A stretch of DNA of 64,000 nt, from NCBI GenBank assembly GCA_017163975.1, contig JAFFSR010000136.1:10723501-10787500 (forward strand), in the 5' to 3' direction. Positions 12,201 to 27,200 of the stretch are shown here, one piece after another. The position numbers and the translations under genes are program-made. The notes under the pieces are model-generated. The model was not told the DNA's origin, did not search any database, and was given only the letters and a program-made list of their open reading frames with translations. The DNA is from Anastatus disparis (Eukaryota > Arthropoda > Insecta > Hymenoptera > Eupelmidae). The first letter of the stretch is position 1. The number at the start of each line of letters is the position of its first letter.

Positions 12201-15200
12201 ATTCAAAGTTTAGTCAAAATTTTGTTTAGTAAAAACTGAAAATTATTACGTTCGTTAAAGAAAATTATCAATTTTTTATTTTGGAAATAAAAGTTAATGA
12301 TATTATAAAGATATGATATTTAATAAAAAAAAAGTCCAATTTTTAAAAATATTAATGATATTCAATACAATTTTTATTTAAAATGCGCTTTAATAAAGTT
12401 TAAATTTGTAAAATATTATTTTTCAGAAATTTATCATTTCACTTATCTAAAAAAATTAGAATTATTTATATTTATTTTCTATTTTTATGAAATTAGTTAA
12501 AAATGTCACACATTTATATAAATTTAGAAAAGGTCCTTTTTAAGAAACAAAAAGGTCTTTTATCGATTAGTGAGAATGAAAAAAACAATTTATAAATTTT
12601 TTCAATCTTTAACATCTTTATTTCGGGAAAAATTACAGAACTAGCTAGGTTTTATTTCATATTGATATAGTTATATATCGATGTAGTTTGTTTAAATTTT
12701 CTATCTTATTTTTTTTATTATTTAGTGATTAATTTTACTTTTTCCAATAAAAATGGATTAAAAAATATAATTTTAAAAAAAACAAAAAAAAAAAAAAAAA
12801 CTCAGTCGAACTTGGCATTCTGCAAACACCCACGTTAGTTGAATTAGGTAAAATTGCATATGTTCACAAGTTTTATTTGATTATACCTACGTTTTTTTTG
12901 TTTCAATAACGACGCACCTTAAAAAGCATAACGGCCGCGGCGAAAACGAGCTAAAGCGAGTTTGCCGTGTTTACCTACGCCACTGGGAGTCGCGTGTTTC
13001 GTGTGTTTGTCTCCTCCCCTCTCGCTTGCTTATCTACGCGCGTGTAGATGTGGAGGGGCTTTGCGCGTATAGTTCGGGCATTTGTCCATGTGGCGGCAGT
13101 AGTTTACATTGAATTTTAACGGGCACGCTCTCGCCTATGCTCATTGGCAATCTCTACTAATCTCTGGTATAAGTTAGAAAAATAAGTTATTATAATATAG
13201 TAGAAATACTCAACCATACCTGCTCATATAATAATTATCATAAACTAGACAGGCACCTCTCCCATGACAAGTCTCGTGCCAAAGCATACAAGAATCATCG
13301 ATAAGAGCACCAAATATCATAGGTGCAGGTATTGTGCCTAAAATACGCACTTTTATCCATTGAATACCTAGAGCGAATGATCGTTGATCATCCCTTACAA
13401 CACGTAGAGTACTCGAAAGGGCTGGCATTGTGCAAAGAAACGTGACAAGCATATTACAAAATGCTAAGCCAATAAATAACCAGAGATAGTTACATTTGCT
13501 GTTACAAGTTGTATTTATTGCTTCGTAAGATATTTCTTTGCCATAAGTTTCAGCAGGCAGTGTTAATGGCGGTGCTTTGATGCAGCTACAGTTTGTATAC
13601 ACCTGTAAGCAGTTATTTTGAAATAATATATCTAAATAAAATTTTAATTATTGCAATAAAAAGTTTATTTTGTTAACGTTCGATTACTTACTTTGACATC
13701 CGACAAAGAAATTTCTTGGAGGCATCCTGCATAGCAAGGTGAATAATAGATTACATCATTAGCACCACAAATGGGGTTAAAATTGGAGGTAGAACATGCG
13801 CAACCAGTATTACATGTACTATCTAAATTCATTTGCTCTCTAAAAATAATTTTCTCGTTAGGAAATGTTAAAAGATATCGTATATTGATGTAAGCTCGTG
13901 TTATTGGAAATAAAAACATTTTCTTTTACAATAAAATAAACGACGTAATTTTTTTAAAAGTACTTAATGCTATAGAAGAAAATCATTACAGAACTATTCA
14001 GATTAATTGTTGCAAAAATATTTTCTTAAAAGGGTTTCATTTAAAAAATATAACAGAAGCGTACCAATAAATATGAATTTAAAAATAATTTCTTGTTAAA
14101 ATTGTATTATGTATATAATTATTCAACTTACTTATTCTGATTAACGTAGGGCACAGTAAGTCCAGCAAAATCTAAGTTAGGACAACTTAAAATAAAACAA
14201 AGGGTGAATGCTATACATGTGCCAGTGGAAAAAATACACAATTTTAAGATTCCTGTACATGGAAGATTCCAATGTTTTATTAAATAACCTCCTAAAAAAG
14301 TTCCACCGCCACCAGCAGGTACCGTGACTAAACCTATAAATATTAGAGTGTGTATTTTTAAATTATTTTAATAATTCATAAGGTAGAAAATTTTATTTTT
14401 GTGTTTACTCGTGTATGTAAATTTAAAATAAGGCGACTTTATTGCAAATTCAAATTCGACAATATATATTCAACTTTCTTAATTGTAACAATATCCGGGT
14501 AAAAATAGTTTATATATAATCATATATAAATTATATATAATTTCTACAGAATTATATGTAACCTTATACATCCATATATGATTATTTATATTAATATATA
14601 AATATTGTCTCTGCATAATTCTAAATGAATGAATATGAAGATTTCTAATTATATTGAAATTCATATTATGACATATGATATGAACATACCTAATTGATAC
14701 ACATTATTGTACGTGGTTATTTATAACGGCTTATGGTCATAGTGAAATATTATTATAAAATAAAATGGAAGATCATGTTTATCAATACGTATTTCTGTAT
14801 GATTATACATCTGTATATTCATTCATTTAGGATTATGCAGAGATAATATTTATATATTAATATAAATAATCATATATGAATATAATAGGCTTATATAATT
14901 ATGTATAATTATATCTAAATTATATATAATTATGTATAAACTATTTTTTCTTGGGTGGATCTAAGAAATATGCATGCTTTTTAAATTTTTTGCACAGAAC
15001 TTATAAATAATTTAGTATCTAGTATTATATACATCTTTAGTATCTTGATATTTCACGGAAACATAATTGTAGTAAAAATAAGTTTGTTTTACAGAATTAA
15101 TGATGCATAAAACATATAATATATTATTGTAGTTTAGATAGTGCAATATCCTTACCCATAAGTAAAGCCGCTAAGCTAGCACTGACGCTAAATTGATTCT

Positions 15201-18200
15201 CTATTAATTTTGGTAGAAAAGCCGCAAAACCGGCAATGAGTAAACCCTCGCTAGCTCCAGCAAGATTTAACATGAAAAATGCTGGATTACCCAATAATTC
15301 AGTTAAAGCGCGAGGTAATTCACGGATTTTCGAAAACGCTTCGCCAGTAGCTGCACCTGACGACGAATCTGGTTTCTCATGAGCTTCCGATACCTTCTCT
15401 TTAGCCAACTCCTCGGCTCCTATAGTAGAAAATTTCAATTCATCATGTTATAATCTCATATTATGATGATAAATTCAATTTTTCCGATAATAAATCTAAA
15501 ATAGTGGCTAATTTATATTTGTGTATATAAGAAATCACCTGGTAAAATTGCTGGAAAAGCTAGAAGCGGCAATGCAATTACGAAGCAAATTACTGTTGCT
15601 GCAAGAAAGCCAACCCACCAAGCTCCTATCCATACGTTACTGTCGGGCGTTAATCCAATTCTGAAATTTCAAACTTACTTTTATTGTTTTTTTCTCTATT
15701 AATTATACTTATTTGAATTACATGTATGTAATCTGTTATTTAACTTTATAATACAATATTCATTTATTGTCAGTTTTGGATAACAAAGTCTATTAACTTT
15801 AAATAGAAAAAAATATTTTCTTGTACTATGTTGATGAAAATATATATAATTTATACATAGTTATCTACGCCATAATGTCTAATATCTCTGTCATGCTTTT
15901 TATTAATTAAATTAGAAGGGTATAATATAGATATTTTTAAAATTTTTAGATTGAAAATCAAGAATTTTCAAAATTGTAATTTCGGTAATGCATGTTTACT
16001 TTTGGAAACAATCTTAGTTTTATACAATAATCTAATCGAGTCTCTGAAAATAAAATTTTGTTTAAATAATGAAAATGTGAGCCGAGAGCAATTTTGAAGA
16101 TGAAAGGTCAATTTTCATCGGGTTATATATAGGAAAAGCTTGGGAAAGAGCTATGTTATTCACTCACGCGTCTCCAAAAACATTCCCTTGAAAGGGTGAT
16201 TGATCGTTCGGAAATAGCTGACTAACCGAGGTGAAACTAACGATTACCCTTGCAGTCTAAGCACGTTTATATTGCATATGTGACACGTTACGCGCTTTTC
16301 AATACATTCAACAAAACATCCAAGAGTTGAAAATTTTGTTTTTTTTAAATTTATTTCTAACTTATTCAATTAAATGGCCCTTAACTTTATTTAACGTTAG
16401 AATATTGACTTTTTATCGATTTCTCATTATTTTTAAATCCACGTAAACACATGTGCAATTAGCGAAAGATATTTTAAAAGTTTAGCTAAAGGTAGAACAA
16501 AATTATATCCTTAAAATGAACCATAAATCCTTAGAAAGAATTTAATAAAGTTTACAGAGCGTCTTAGATAGCTAAAATATAGCAGAAAATAAATGATGCT
16601 TTGCTATACGGAGGTATAGCGTACGTAACATTAATAACATTGTATACCACACTGTGTTAAGATAAATCTCTTTTGATATATAACAATTAGACGTATAAAT
16701 AGAAGTACACGTTAAATAATCCTTTTTTGTTTATTTAATCCTTTTTTATTATTTATATATTACATTATGTTGATACGAAAGGTATACACTAGATAAATTG
16801 ATGATTTGTATGTTTTACCTGGAAACTTTTATAAAACTATGTAATAATTTATAAATTATGAAGTTAAAATCTATAAGTCGCTACTATTTACATTCCTTAT
16901 TCAGTATTTATGAGTTGTAAAAAATATTACCTCAGATCATATAATTCAAAGTAATCCACACTCCAAAAAAAAGAAGAAAAAAACATTAGTGAATTGAAAG
17001 AGTAAAAGCACTTGTGTGTACAATTCAATATATTACTTAAAGTGTAAATATTCCATTGTGAAAATTACCGATTGTCCTGTACGCTATAAATAAATAAAAA
17101 TGTAGGGTAAAGAAGAGAGAGAGAGAGAGAAAGGAGAAAAAAGAGAGATTAAGAGAAAGTGGTTATATATATTGTCGAAGGGTAGGTTATAGACTTTAGC
17201 GCGTGCATCAGCGTCAAACATCGGTTTACCGCTTGGCACTCTCTTTTTTTTTCTTCTTTTCCCCATTGGGAATTTTACCCAATGTATATGGGGGTTACGT
17301 GCACTATTAATTCTCAAGCCATTATGTACTCTAATGGTTGAACACACAGAGATATATATATATATTCTCTTGCCTTTATACGTATATATATTTGCACAAT
17401 CATCTTTGCTCTTGTACGATATTTATGTCGCTATATCTCATTCGTTGTTTAGGCTTTTTTTTCTATCATATTGTTCCTTATGCTTTTTTTTTAGCTTCTT
17501 TACTTTTTTACTTTCTTTTTCTTTTCTTCATGGTGTCACTTGAAGTGGCGTACAGAGGATCGCGTGAATGAAAAGCTATTGAAATAGAAATCGAATCTGA
17601 TTCCTGATTTTGGAGAGTAAAATAAAAAAAAATGAAAAGGAGTCAAATTAAATTTATGATGAATCCTAACAAAAACCAATTTGAAAATATCTCTTATAAG
17701 AAAAAAAACAAGCGATATTTTACAGAAATTTAAAAAAAATCACTTGCGCACATGTTTTCTATCCTTCATTTATAAATACTTTTACTTCCGAAGACAAAGA
17801 TCATTGTCCCAGTGCAGTGTTTACTTTATCTTTGCATGAAAATACCATTGCGGATAAGAAACGAATTTATTAATATTACCATCCTCGCGCATTAGCGTTA
17901 AAAATCAAGCATATAGGCTTCAGAGTCAACAATAGAGAAAGGTAAAATTTACGACGAAGGGGGATGTAGCGTGAAAGAAAAAAGTTGAAACGTTTACTTT
18001 TTTTTCATCTAACTATAATATGTATTAGGCATTGTACACCCTTATAACGCTTCTATAATTCAATGGATTTTGGCTTCATTATGCTTATAAAAGCAATGCG
18101 CGCTCTCTCAGTGGCTCATATATACGTTATAACGCGTTTAATAAAAGAGAAATTATACGTCTCATTGGGACTTTATTTTGCATGACCCATTGGATGGCAG

Positions 18201-21200
18201 TTGCGGCTTTTAATTCAAATAACGAATCAGTGTGGATGCGTAACAAAGTGACTAATATTTTTTTTCATGGTAAATCATTTCATATTAAATTAAATTTATA
18301 AGTGTCATGAATTAGCATATTATTTGTTGATGATTTATGACACTAGGTTTGTTTTGTATAAAATTCAATTTTAATTTTAGCATTACATTTAGTGGTATGA
18401 AAATGCAGTTGCTTTGTCATAGAGAAAATATTATTTGGATGCAGAAAGTTTTTCTTTTTTTTTTTTTATTTATTTGTTTGTATTTAGTGTCTACAAATAG
18501 TGGTTTGAAAAAAATTTTTGTATTGATGTGTGGGTATGTATTTATTTTATAAATTGCTAATTAAAAACTACTTGATGAATTCGCTTTGAATTTTGCAAAC
18601 AAGTAGTGCTCACCAGTTGGAGAGAAAAAAACTGCGCTTTAAAAAAAAATTATTTACAATTAGTTTTCAAAACGCAGTTTAAATTTTAAAGTCACTAAAA
18701 AATTAGCGAATTTTTTTTTTTTTTTTTAAATATTAACAATTTGTGTAAATTAAATTAATTTTTAATGTGATTTTGATTTAAAGCATGTTGAGTATCGCAT
18801 CAACAAATTACGAGCCTTGCGCCGCAGCCGACTGAATCACCAAACTTTACATATTTTATGTAAAAGTTTTATTAAATTGAAAAAAAATTAATATAATTTT
18901 ATGCTTCTATGACGTTTGTGACTCTTTGAAAAAGTATAAACCTTATTTGTGCATTTATTAATTCTCTAATACCTTTGAATTAAAATGAGATTTGTTAATA
19001 TTTTATCAGAAATTTTTTATCAAATTAAGTAAAATATATGTGCTTTATGAATCCAAAAATCTATATGAGAAAATATAATGCTAAAACAGTTAACAGTATT
19101 TTTTACTCTATATTTAACTTCTTTTCTTACATACATTTGTTCAGGATAATGTTTTTAATCAATAAATGCCAAGATTATAAATAGGATCTATTTACATACG
19201 AAGTACTATTTTCTTCAATATCTGATTCTCAAAATGTACACGTAGAAGAGTAAAAGTAAAAAAAATATCACGCAAATATATTTGCAAAGTATTTATAAAT
19301 AATATAAACATAAAAATTCTAAAAAACAATATAATACATTATAATGTATTAAAAATTAATAAAATTAATATGATTATGAATAAGCGATAATTGCATACTT
19401 ACGATCCAGGTTCAACACTCAGAAAATCCGTATAGAGTTTTAGCAGTTCACCTCCTATGACATATCCGCAGGCGGGCCCGATAACAGCCATTGTATAGTA
19501 AATGCCTACCAATTAAAATAACTTTCTTAAGCTTTGACGTTCGGTTATAGGCTTGTCCTCCTTGCCTATTCTAATTTCAATTTCGTTCTCACTTCTACGT
19601 AATCCGATTACAAGGGTATTAGCCAATAAGCATTGAGAGGCTTAAGTTATTTATCATTTTGCAGATATGAAAAGATTTGAGCGATGATTATTTTGATGCT
19701 TGATTTTAGTATATTAATATGAAAATTATGCAGAAATTAAAAATTTTAATTAAAAAGTTTCATTTTTAAATGTTTAATCAATAGTTAAAAAAGTTCAATG
19801 ATGAAAACTTAAATCTATTTAACAAATTTATTTATTTACAAATATTTAAAAATATTCCATGAAAATCTAAAAAATTAATATTTTATTTAATAAAATTGTT
19901 AACGTGAATTTCATGCAATGAGATAATGCGTTTTTGAAGGGTTATTTAAAATGTAGCTTGCTCGCGAAAGAAAAGAAAAAAACTAGCTCTTATACTAAAG
20001 TGTATAAAAGTGTGCAAAAAAGAAAAAAAATAAGAGGAAAAGAGGTAAACACGAGCGTTCATAAAAATGTTAAAAGTGTTTTTACCTAGATAGACCGAGG
20101 ACATTTTTTTGGAGACATTTTCGTCGAGATAAGTAACGCCTAGAGTATAGAACGGTGCTGCACCTGCGCCATGTAGCAGTTGGGCTACTAAGAATATTGC
20201 TAAGTACATACCGCTGTAGGGTTCAAGCTCCGTTTGCTCTGGACCTGAACAAGACGCCTAAAACAGTACATTATATGCATCACTTACAATACTTATTTTC
20301 TTGGTGCTAAAATTTAAAAAAATATTCATCATATTTATTTTTATTGGCAAATTTGTTTTTAATTTCATATATAAAATTAATATTGACAATTTTTAATTGT
20401 TTAATTGTTGATAATAATTTTAATATGTTATTGATCATCATTTAAATTTTTAAAAGCTCATTAATACGGTTACAAAGTAAACAATTTTATATCAAAATTT
20501 TAATATACATTTAAATGAAAAAAATATTTTTATCAACACATTTGATAAATATTTAAACTTTCATGAGTATTAAGATTCAATAAGGTAAAATATTTATTCA
20601 AGTGTCTACTGTACAATGTGTTATGGGATAGTCATTTGAAAAACTTTGAAACAAGTGATTTAAGTTGAAATATTTTCAAAAGTAAACTTGTTCCAGACAC
20701 CATCGCAGATGTGAATACAAAACTCATTTTTTTCAACTTACGACTTCCAAAATTACGAAAAAAAAGTATAGAATATCTTTCACTAAACTTTATTTGATGC
20801 ATTTCATACCTTAAAACATAAAATTTTAAATGTTTTATTTAAAAAAATTATAGTATCTACTTATTGAGCTTATTTTTTAAACAACTTTTAAAAGTTATAT
20901 AGACGGTTTAATTATGCAATATTTGAAATATATAAAGAAGTTTTTACTCGTAATATCATTAATGAAAACAGTTGGATGCAAGCTCTTTTGTAAAGCGATA
21001 ATTTCGACGAAATTTTATATTGATTTGTAGTAAAACGACTGTACCAGTAGCAAAAAACAAAGTAACATATTCAAGTAAAAAAGCTATTGAAACATATCAA
21101 ATTTTTTCAAATTTCAAAAATGACTTTTAATTATTAACCTTTTATAACTTTTTTCACTGAAATTAAAAAAAGATTCGTTTGAACGTGTATGTAATTTTTT

Positions 21201-24200
21201 AAAAATCAATATTTTGCAAAATTTCTAAGTATTTTCATAACTTTTCTCCTTTAATTTATTATACAATTTAGTTATTTTACTTTAAGTAAAACTATTTTAT
21301 TGTTGTCACTATTTTTAATAAAAAATAATCACTTTATTTAAAATAAAATAAAAAAACACAATGGATTAATTAAAGTATATATTAGAACAAAAAATTATAA
21401 GTATTAAAAAGAGATTAGATTAATTTAAATTTTGAATAGATCAAAGCTTCAATTTATTTAAACTAAATAACTAGAAATTTTCAGGTGTGATTTAAAATTT
21501 ACTATTTCGAGCTAAATTTTAAAAATAAATTTATTTATAAATAAGCAAACATTTATAATTATCAGTTAAACAATAATATCCAAAAATTATGACGAACAAA
21601 GTCGAAAAAAATTGAAGCTTTTTTCAACACCCAATGTAAAATGCTAGAGTAGCTTATGTGCACGTGAATAAAAACGGGTAGTTGACTTGATAACATGGGA
21701 TCAAGAGGGAGGAGGAAAGGGAGGTAAGAGGTGGAGATTATATTGCGCAATCGAATGAATGGCACTTGCTTACCGAGTGCATCGTAGAGGAGTTTGTCGA
21801 CCTTTTGCACGTGTTCTCCACTTGATTGCCTCCTCTGTAAGGGCCGGCCAAATAGTGCGGCGAAGCGAACAACAGACTACCTAGACCCAAAACCAATACA
21901 CCGACACCGATATACCTGCAAATTTTTAACATTTCAAAAATATTCAGTACACTTGATTCTCAATTCCATTTTTTTTTCCTTTTTATACCCGGGATTCAAC
22001 TTTTTACTGTTTTTTAACATTTTATTTGTATTTTTATTATTCAAAAAATTTTAAGTAATATTTTGTTTAATTATTTTTTAAATTTTAATGTTTGATAAAT
22101 TATTAAAAATAATACATTTAAAAAAAAAATAAATAAAATATTGGTTTGAATTTTGAATTAACTAACAATAAACTTCATTGAAATAATAAACATAAAATTT
22201 TATTATTTAATTTAATACTTATACAAAAATCTATAATTCTCTAAATGGATACATTTAGAGAATTTTTTTGTATAAGTATCAAAAAGTTTTTATAATAGCA
22301 TCAAAACTTAATTTTTTTTAAAGTGCATAGGTACTTGAAGAAAATAGCATTTCTCAATGTTCTCAATTTGTTCGAAAAAAGCTTTCTCGACTCTATACTT
22401 GGCGAAAAGGCGTTTTCTATATATACGGAAAAGAAAGCAAAAACCGTTTGAGCGGTAAATTGACGTTACAAAGTACACCCATACAAACCTTGGTTTACTA
22501 GAATTTGTACGTCCACCCAAATAACTGACCGGAACCAACAGAAGGAAACTGGCTATGTCGTATCCTCCGGCTATGAGTCCTGTCTGTGATGAACGAAAGC
22601 CAAATCTCTTTTCAATTGTTGTTATGACCACATTAATAAAGCCGTTAACTACCATTCCTGTAAAATTTCAACATTTTTATATTAACAATAGATACGTCAA
22701 AAACATTGATTTTTAATTTTTTTTTAAATTTTGATCTTTTTATCATTTGAAATCTTTATGATAAATCCTCTTTCTCATTTAATATTGCATAATTTGTGAA
22801 CAAACAAGAGTTTAAATGTATACAACCAAGAGCGGAATAAGGATAGTAAAACTTATAAATTATGATAATTAATGCATGTTTTGTAACCAAACATTTAATG
22901 CACTCATAATAAGCAAAGTTAAACAAAAAAAAACTAGAGCTTAAAAGTGCATTAAATTAAACGAAAATGTTAGTCAACGTAAAGCTCTTAATCTGATAAA
23001 AAAAGAGGATCTTACTTTGATAGTTTAAAAAAAATTTAAGTTAATTATAGCCAGCTAGACACATTAATTAGCATTTATTTGGAAGCAACATTTATTTCTA
23101 CTAGATGACTTAAATGAAGCTACATGTGCGCGTTGGGTATTTTGTACGAAGCTGTAGAGCGGCATAAAGTAAAAGCTTGGAAAACAAACAAACTTTGATA
23201 AAACAAGTTAACTAATTATTCATTTTATTTTAAGTTTTAATGAATATATTTATCATAACTTTTTAAGGATAATTACAAAATTTTTTATTTTTAATATTCA
23301 TAATGATTTATTTTCATGAAAACTTATCATTATTTTTGAATATTAAAATTTTTAAGTATATCGTAATAGTTTTATTACTTTTATCCATTTAATATTTTTA
23401 CTTATCTTCATTCATATCAAATTTTTCCAATTAGAATAACTTCTAAAATATGACATTTAATGAAGAAATTGAAACTTTTCATTCAAATTTTCTCTAATAA
23501 TAATGATAATAAGAAAATAAAAAGAAGGAAGAAGTCTATAGAAATAAATGACCTCGGTATGTACAGCAAAAGAAAATTCGAAGCACACACACACAACGAA
23601 GCTTCGAACACAATACACAAACACACAGCTCTGGGGGGGTTTTAATTAAAAGTGAATCGTTTGGAGTTTCGTTAATTCATGTATATACTTTGTTCCGGGG
23701 TATATAAGCGTTGGAAAGGAAGGAGTATATACATTTTCACGCCTGACATTATCCTGTTTGCCCGATCTATTGTTCGACGATTTCGTTTAATTCTTCTTTT
23801 CTTTCTACATATATGTATGTCTCCGTTGTGCTTCTCTTATAATACTATTATATAGAAAGTATATGAGAAAGAGCAAGAAAAATAAACGAAATAAAAAAAA
23901 TATGTGTGTATGTGGCTCCATACATGGTATATAAGCAATTTTTTTTCTTCTTCCCGAATCTCGTTCTCTCTCTTTTTCCTCTTTTATATTTTCAGCTTGT
24001 AATAAAGGCTTGTCCCTGTCGTTCTTTCCTTCTTCTTTTTTTCTTTCAAATGACCTTTTTATTTCTTTCATTCTTACGCTTTTTTTTTCTTCTTCCTTAT
24101 CTTTTTCTTTTATCTTAGACTTCTTCTGTATTCTCTCTATATACGAACACATGTATACATATACCTCGTGCACTTGTTTTCTTATTACAACAAACTATGT

Positions 24201-27200
24201 TTTCGTTGGTTGTACTTTTTTTTTCTTCTTCTTATTTTTACTTCCTTTCTTTTCACTTGCTCTTTCTTTTGCTGTTTACCTTCTACCGTCTTCCGCTTCT
24301 CTAACTTTTCAGCGCGAACTATTGTTTGAATTAAAAGGGAATATTGTAGCATCCAACAATATTGTTAATTCTTAAAATATTACTTTTAATATTAAGAATA
24401 GCGAAAATATGAATTTATTTATTTCAATATAAGTTTAACTTAATTAAATAATATCAATTCCTAGAATAATTTTCAAATTAATAATATTAAAATACTTATT
24501 ACAATTATGTATATGCAGGTGGAAAAAGAAATAAACGGGATTAAAGTACTTTAATTAGGAAACATTATAACGAGATTTATAAAACCACTTTTCTTCTCTA
24601 TATTTTACCGAGGTATTTTCGTAATTTATGTTTACGCTGTTGCACCGTTTCGATTTCGCTTTAAATGCGCATTGTTTTATCAACGAATATACATATTCAT
24701 ATCTTATAAGATGTAAATATTTATTTATTTTTAATGTCATAAAAATAGATTATAAAAATATAAAAAAATATAAATATATATCATAAAAATATAAAGTTTT
24801 AAAACTCAAATGAATAAATTAAATAAATTATAAATATTTTATATAATTTAGTGTAAAGTTAAGTTCATGGTTAAAGATTAACATTTTTAATTAACATAAA
24901 TTAAATTTATATCAAAACTTATAGATACGTATGAATATTATTTTTTAAATTCTAGCACTTGTAATATTCAGTAATAATAATAATTTATAGAAAAAGAAAC
25001 TTCTTCGTATTTTAAACACAATGTAGTAAAATTTTTAAAACTTAAACTGCGCATTACATTCATAGAAAAAAATTTGTCAAGTTTTAAAGTTTTGAATGGT
25101 ATATTGTGTATAAATCGTGGATAAAAATGTCAACGAAAGTACGAGTTTACACAAAAAAAAATCAACGAAAGCGGCTAAAATGAAAGAAGGATTAAATGTA
25201 AAAGTTAAAAAAATTCATGCGAATTTTGTCTTGATTATTATGATTATTTTTATTATTATTATGAAGTTTATTTATTGTTTTATAATTTATTGTATCGAAA
25301 AATGTTTGTCTTGATATTTAACAGTTAAAAAGATTATTTTAGAATTGTTATAAATTTATAATTAATATTAAAATTATTTAGTACATTTTTATTGGGATTT
25401 TATGAATCGGATTATTTTTATTTACACTTCAATCATTTGGAAACATTTAATGGTAAACGCAAGTCTTTTTTAATTCCTAGTTGATTAATCATTCTTAAAA
25501 ATTTCTTCGTACAATTTTTCATGTAAATTATAAGAATAATCGATTCTTTTGTTTAAACAAAAATAACAAATTTTTTCTGGAAAAGTTTTGTAAGCAATAC
25601 ATTTACTTTTTCGAAAGAATAATCAATTATTGTTAAAACTACTTCTAAAAATGAAGATGAAACAACTCAAGATTTGTACGCAATGATAGGGTTTATACAA
25701 TCCCAAGTGATAGCTCTAACTTCAAATGATAATAAATATTCAGTAAAAACAAAGTTAAGATTACAAAATATAAAAAAAGAAAAAAAAGGTATACTAAAAA
25801 AAGAATATTTTAAATATCTAATTTTTAATATTTTTAGATATCTAGTTTATTATTATTAAACATTCTGAAGTATCAAAATTAAGTTATTTTAAAAAATACA
25901 TTGAGAATAAAACTAAAGAAGGAATTACCATAAGTGTTTTAATATTCATTTTTAACGAAATTTTCAACTAATAATGTAATTTTTTAGAAAGTAATTTTTT
26001 AGTAGTTCGTTTGTCACATTTCGGAACAACACCGCGAAAATTGCGACAATAACGGACTATATCCACAGTTTGCATTGAATTGTTTTATAATAAATTATCT
26101 ATTTTTCAAATGTTTTGTTATTTGTAAGTAGATTTCATTGATCATAACTATATTACTTTGAGCATGCGTATTATTTGATTAGAAAGTATATGGAGTTCTT
26201 TTCTTAAGATGATTGAAAAATTCTTTATTCATAACTTTATTTAAAACGAATTTAAAAATAATATGAATCTTTGATTCCGCAGTTTACGATGGCTTTGTCG
26301 AGTCTTGATAAAAAATAGGATACTTTTTAAAATAATATAAAAAAAAGTACTAGCTATTAAAGTTTCATAACAATTTTAAAAATATAAGGTCATCGATCCA
26401 ATCAAAGAGAAAAAAAATTATGGAAATTTAGAAATTGAACATAGGCTCTTATGGCAAAAATAGTATTTATGTTTATGACTTGATAATAAAATTTTAGATT
26501 TTAATAGACCAAAAATGAAATTGCTGATTTTTTTTACAAATCTAAATTAATCAAAACATGTCATGTCATCGATGAAATAAAAAATTTATTGAAACAATTT
26601 ATACGATTAGAACGCTAGTTAATAGAAGTAATTTAAGAAGTAATAAAAAAAAATATTTTGTTATTTTTTGCAGGATTTCTGCTTGATACAAAACTTAACG
26701 TTAGGTATTTATGATGAATAAAATTTCAAAGTAGAACTCCTGATTGTAAAAGTTCACGTGAAAAATCAGATCGGTCATTAACTCGTTCTTACGTTACTAG
26801 ATGGCGTTTCTTTGAATTTTGCGATCCCTCATACAAATTTCGAAGAAACAGGTATATTAGGCTAAATCACTGACTAGGATAGTTATCCTTGTTTGGACCA
26901 TATATCTTGCTCAAACTATGAGATACAGTTCTGACAGTCTCAACACTTAAAAAAACATTTTAATATAACAAAAATAATTTTCCTTGGATCGATAAAGAAT
27001 TTTCACAGACGTAGCGCAAGAGAGATGCAACGTACCGAAGATACAAACGAACAAACGAAGACCAGTATCTCTTGGAATTTTTGCCATCACGTAAGACAGT
27101 GTACGAACAGATAAAAAATGCTAGGACAACTTATTATTAATAGACTGTTCGAGGCTCTTGCAAATGGCAATGTCTGGCAGGAGTTAAAAGACCTGGGACT

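Larger units (their letters stand above)
6672..13173. mobile_element. 6.5-kb foldback element with long inverted arms
   Basis: The outer ends match as inverted repeats (AGTAGAGATTGCCAATG near 6690; its complement near 13145). Homology continues inward for about 1.9 kb on the left and 1.6 kb on the right: a GC-richer edge with CTCCCAGTGGCGTAGGTAAA, then AT-rich segments such as GAATGATAACATTCTTTT. Arms are diverged by substitutions and indels, so the insertion is not brand new. No transposase frame is visible, which suggests a non-autonomous foldback or long-TIR DNA element. It fills nearly all of OATP intron 11 and ends about 45 bases from exon 11. The exact ends and target duplication are unresolved. 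Confidence 0.85.

Noticed and set aside
23805..24375. Long frames on both strands in the pyrimidine-rich tract
   Set aside because: Lys/Arg/Glu-rich on one strand and Phe/Ser/Leu-rich on the other, exactly as low-complexity CT-rich DNA produces.
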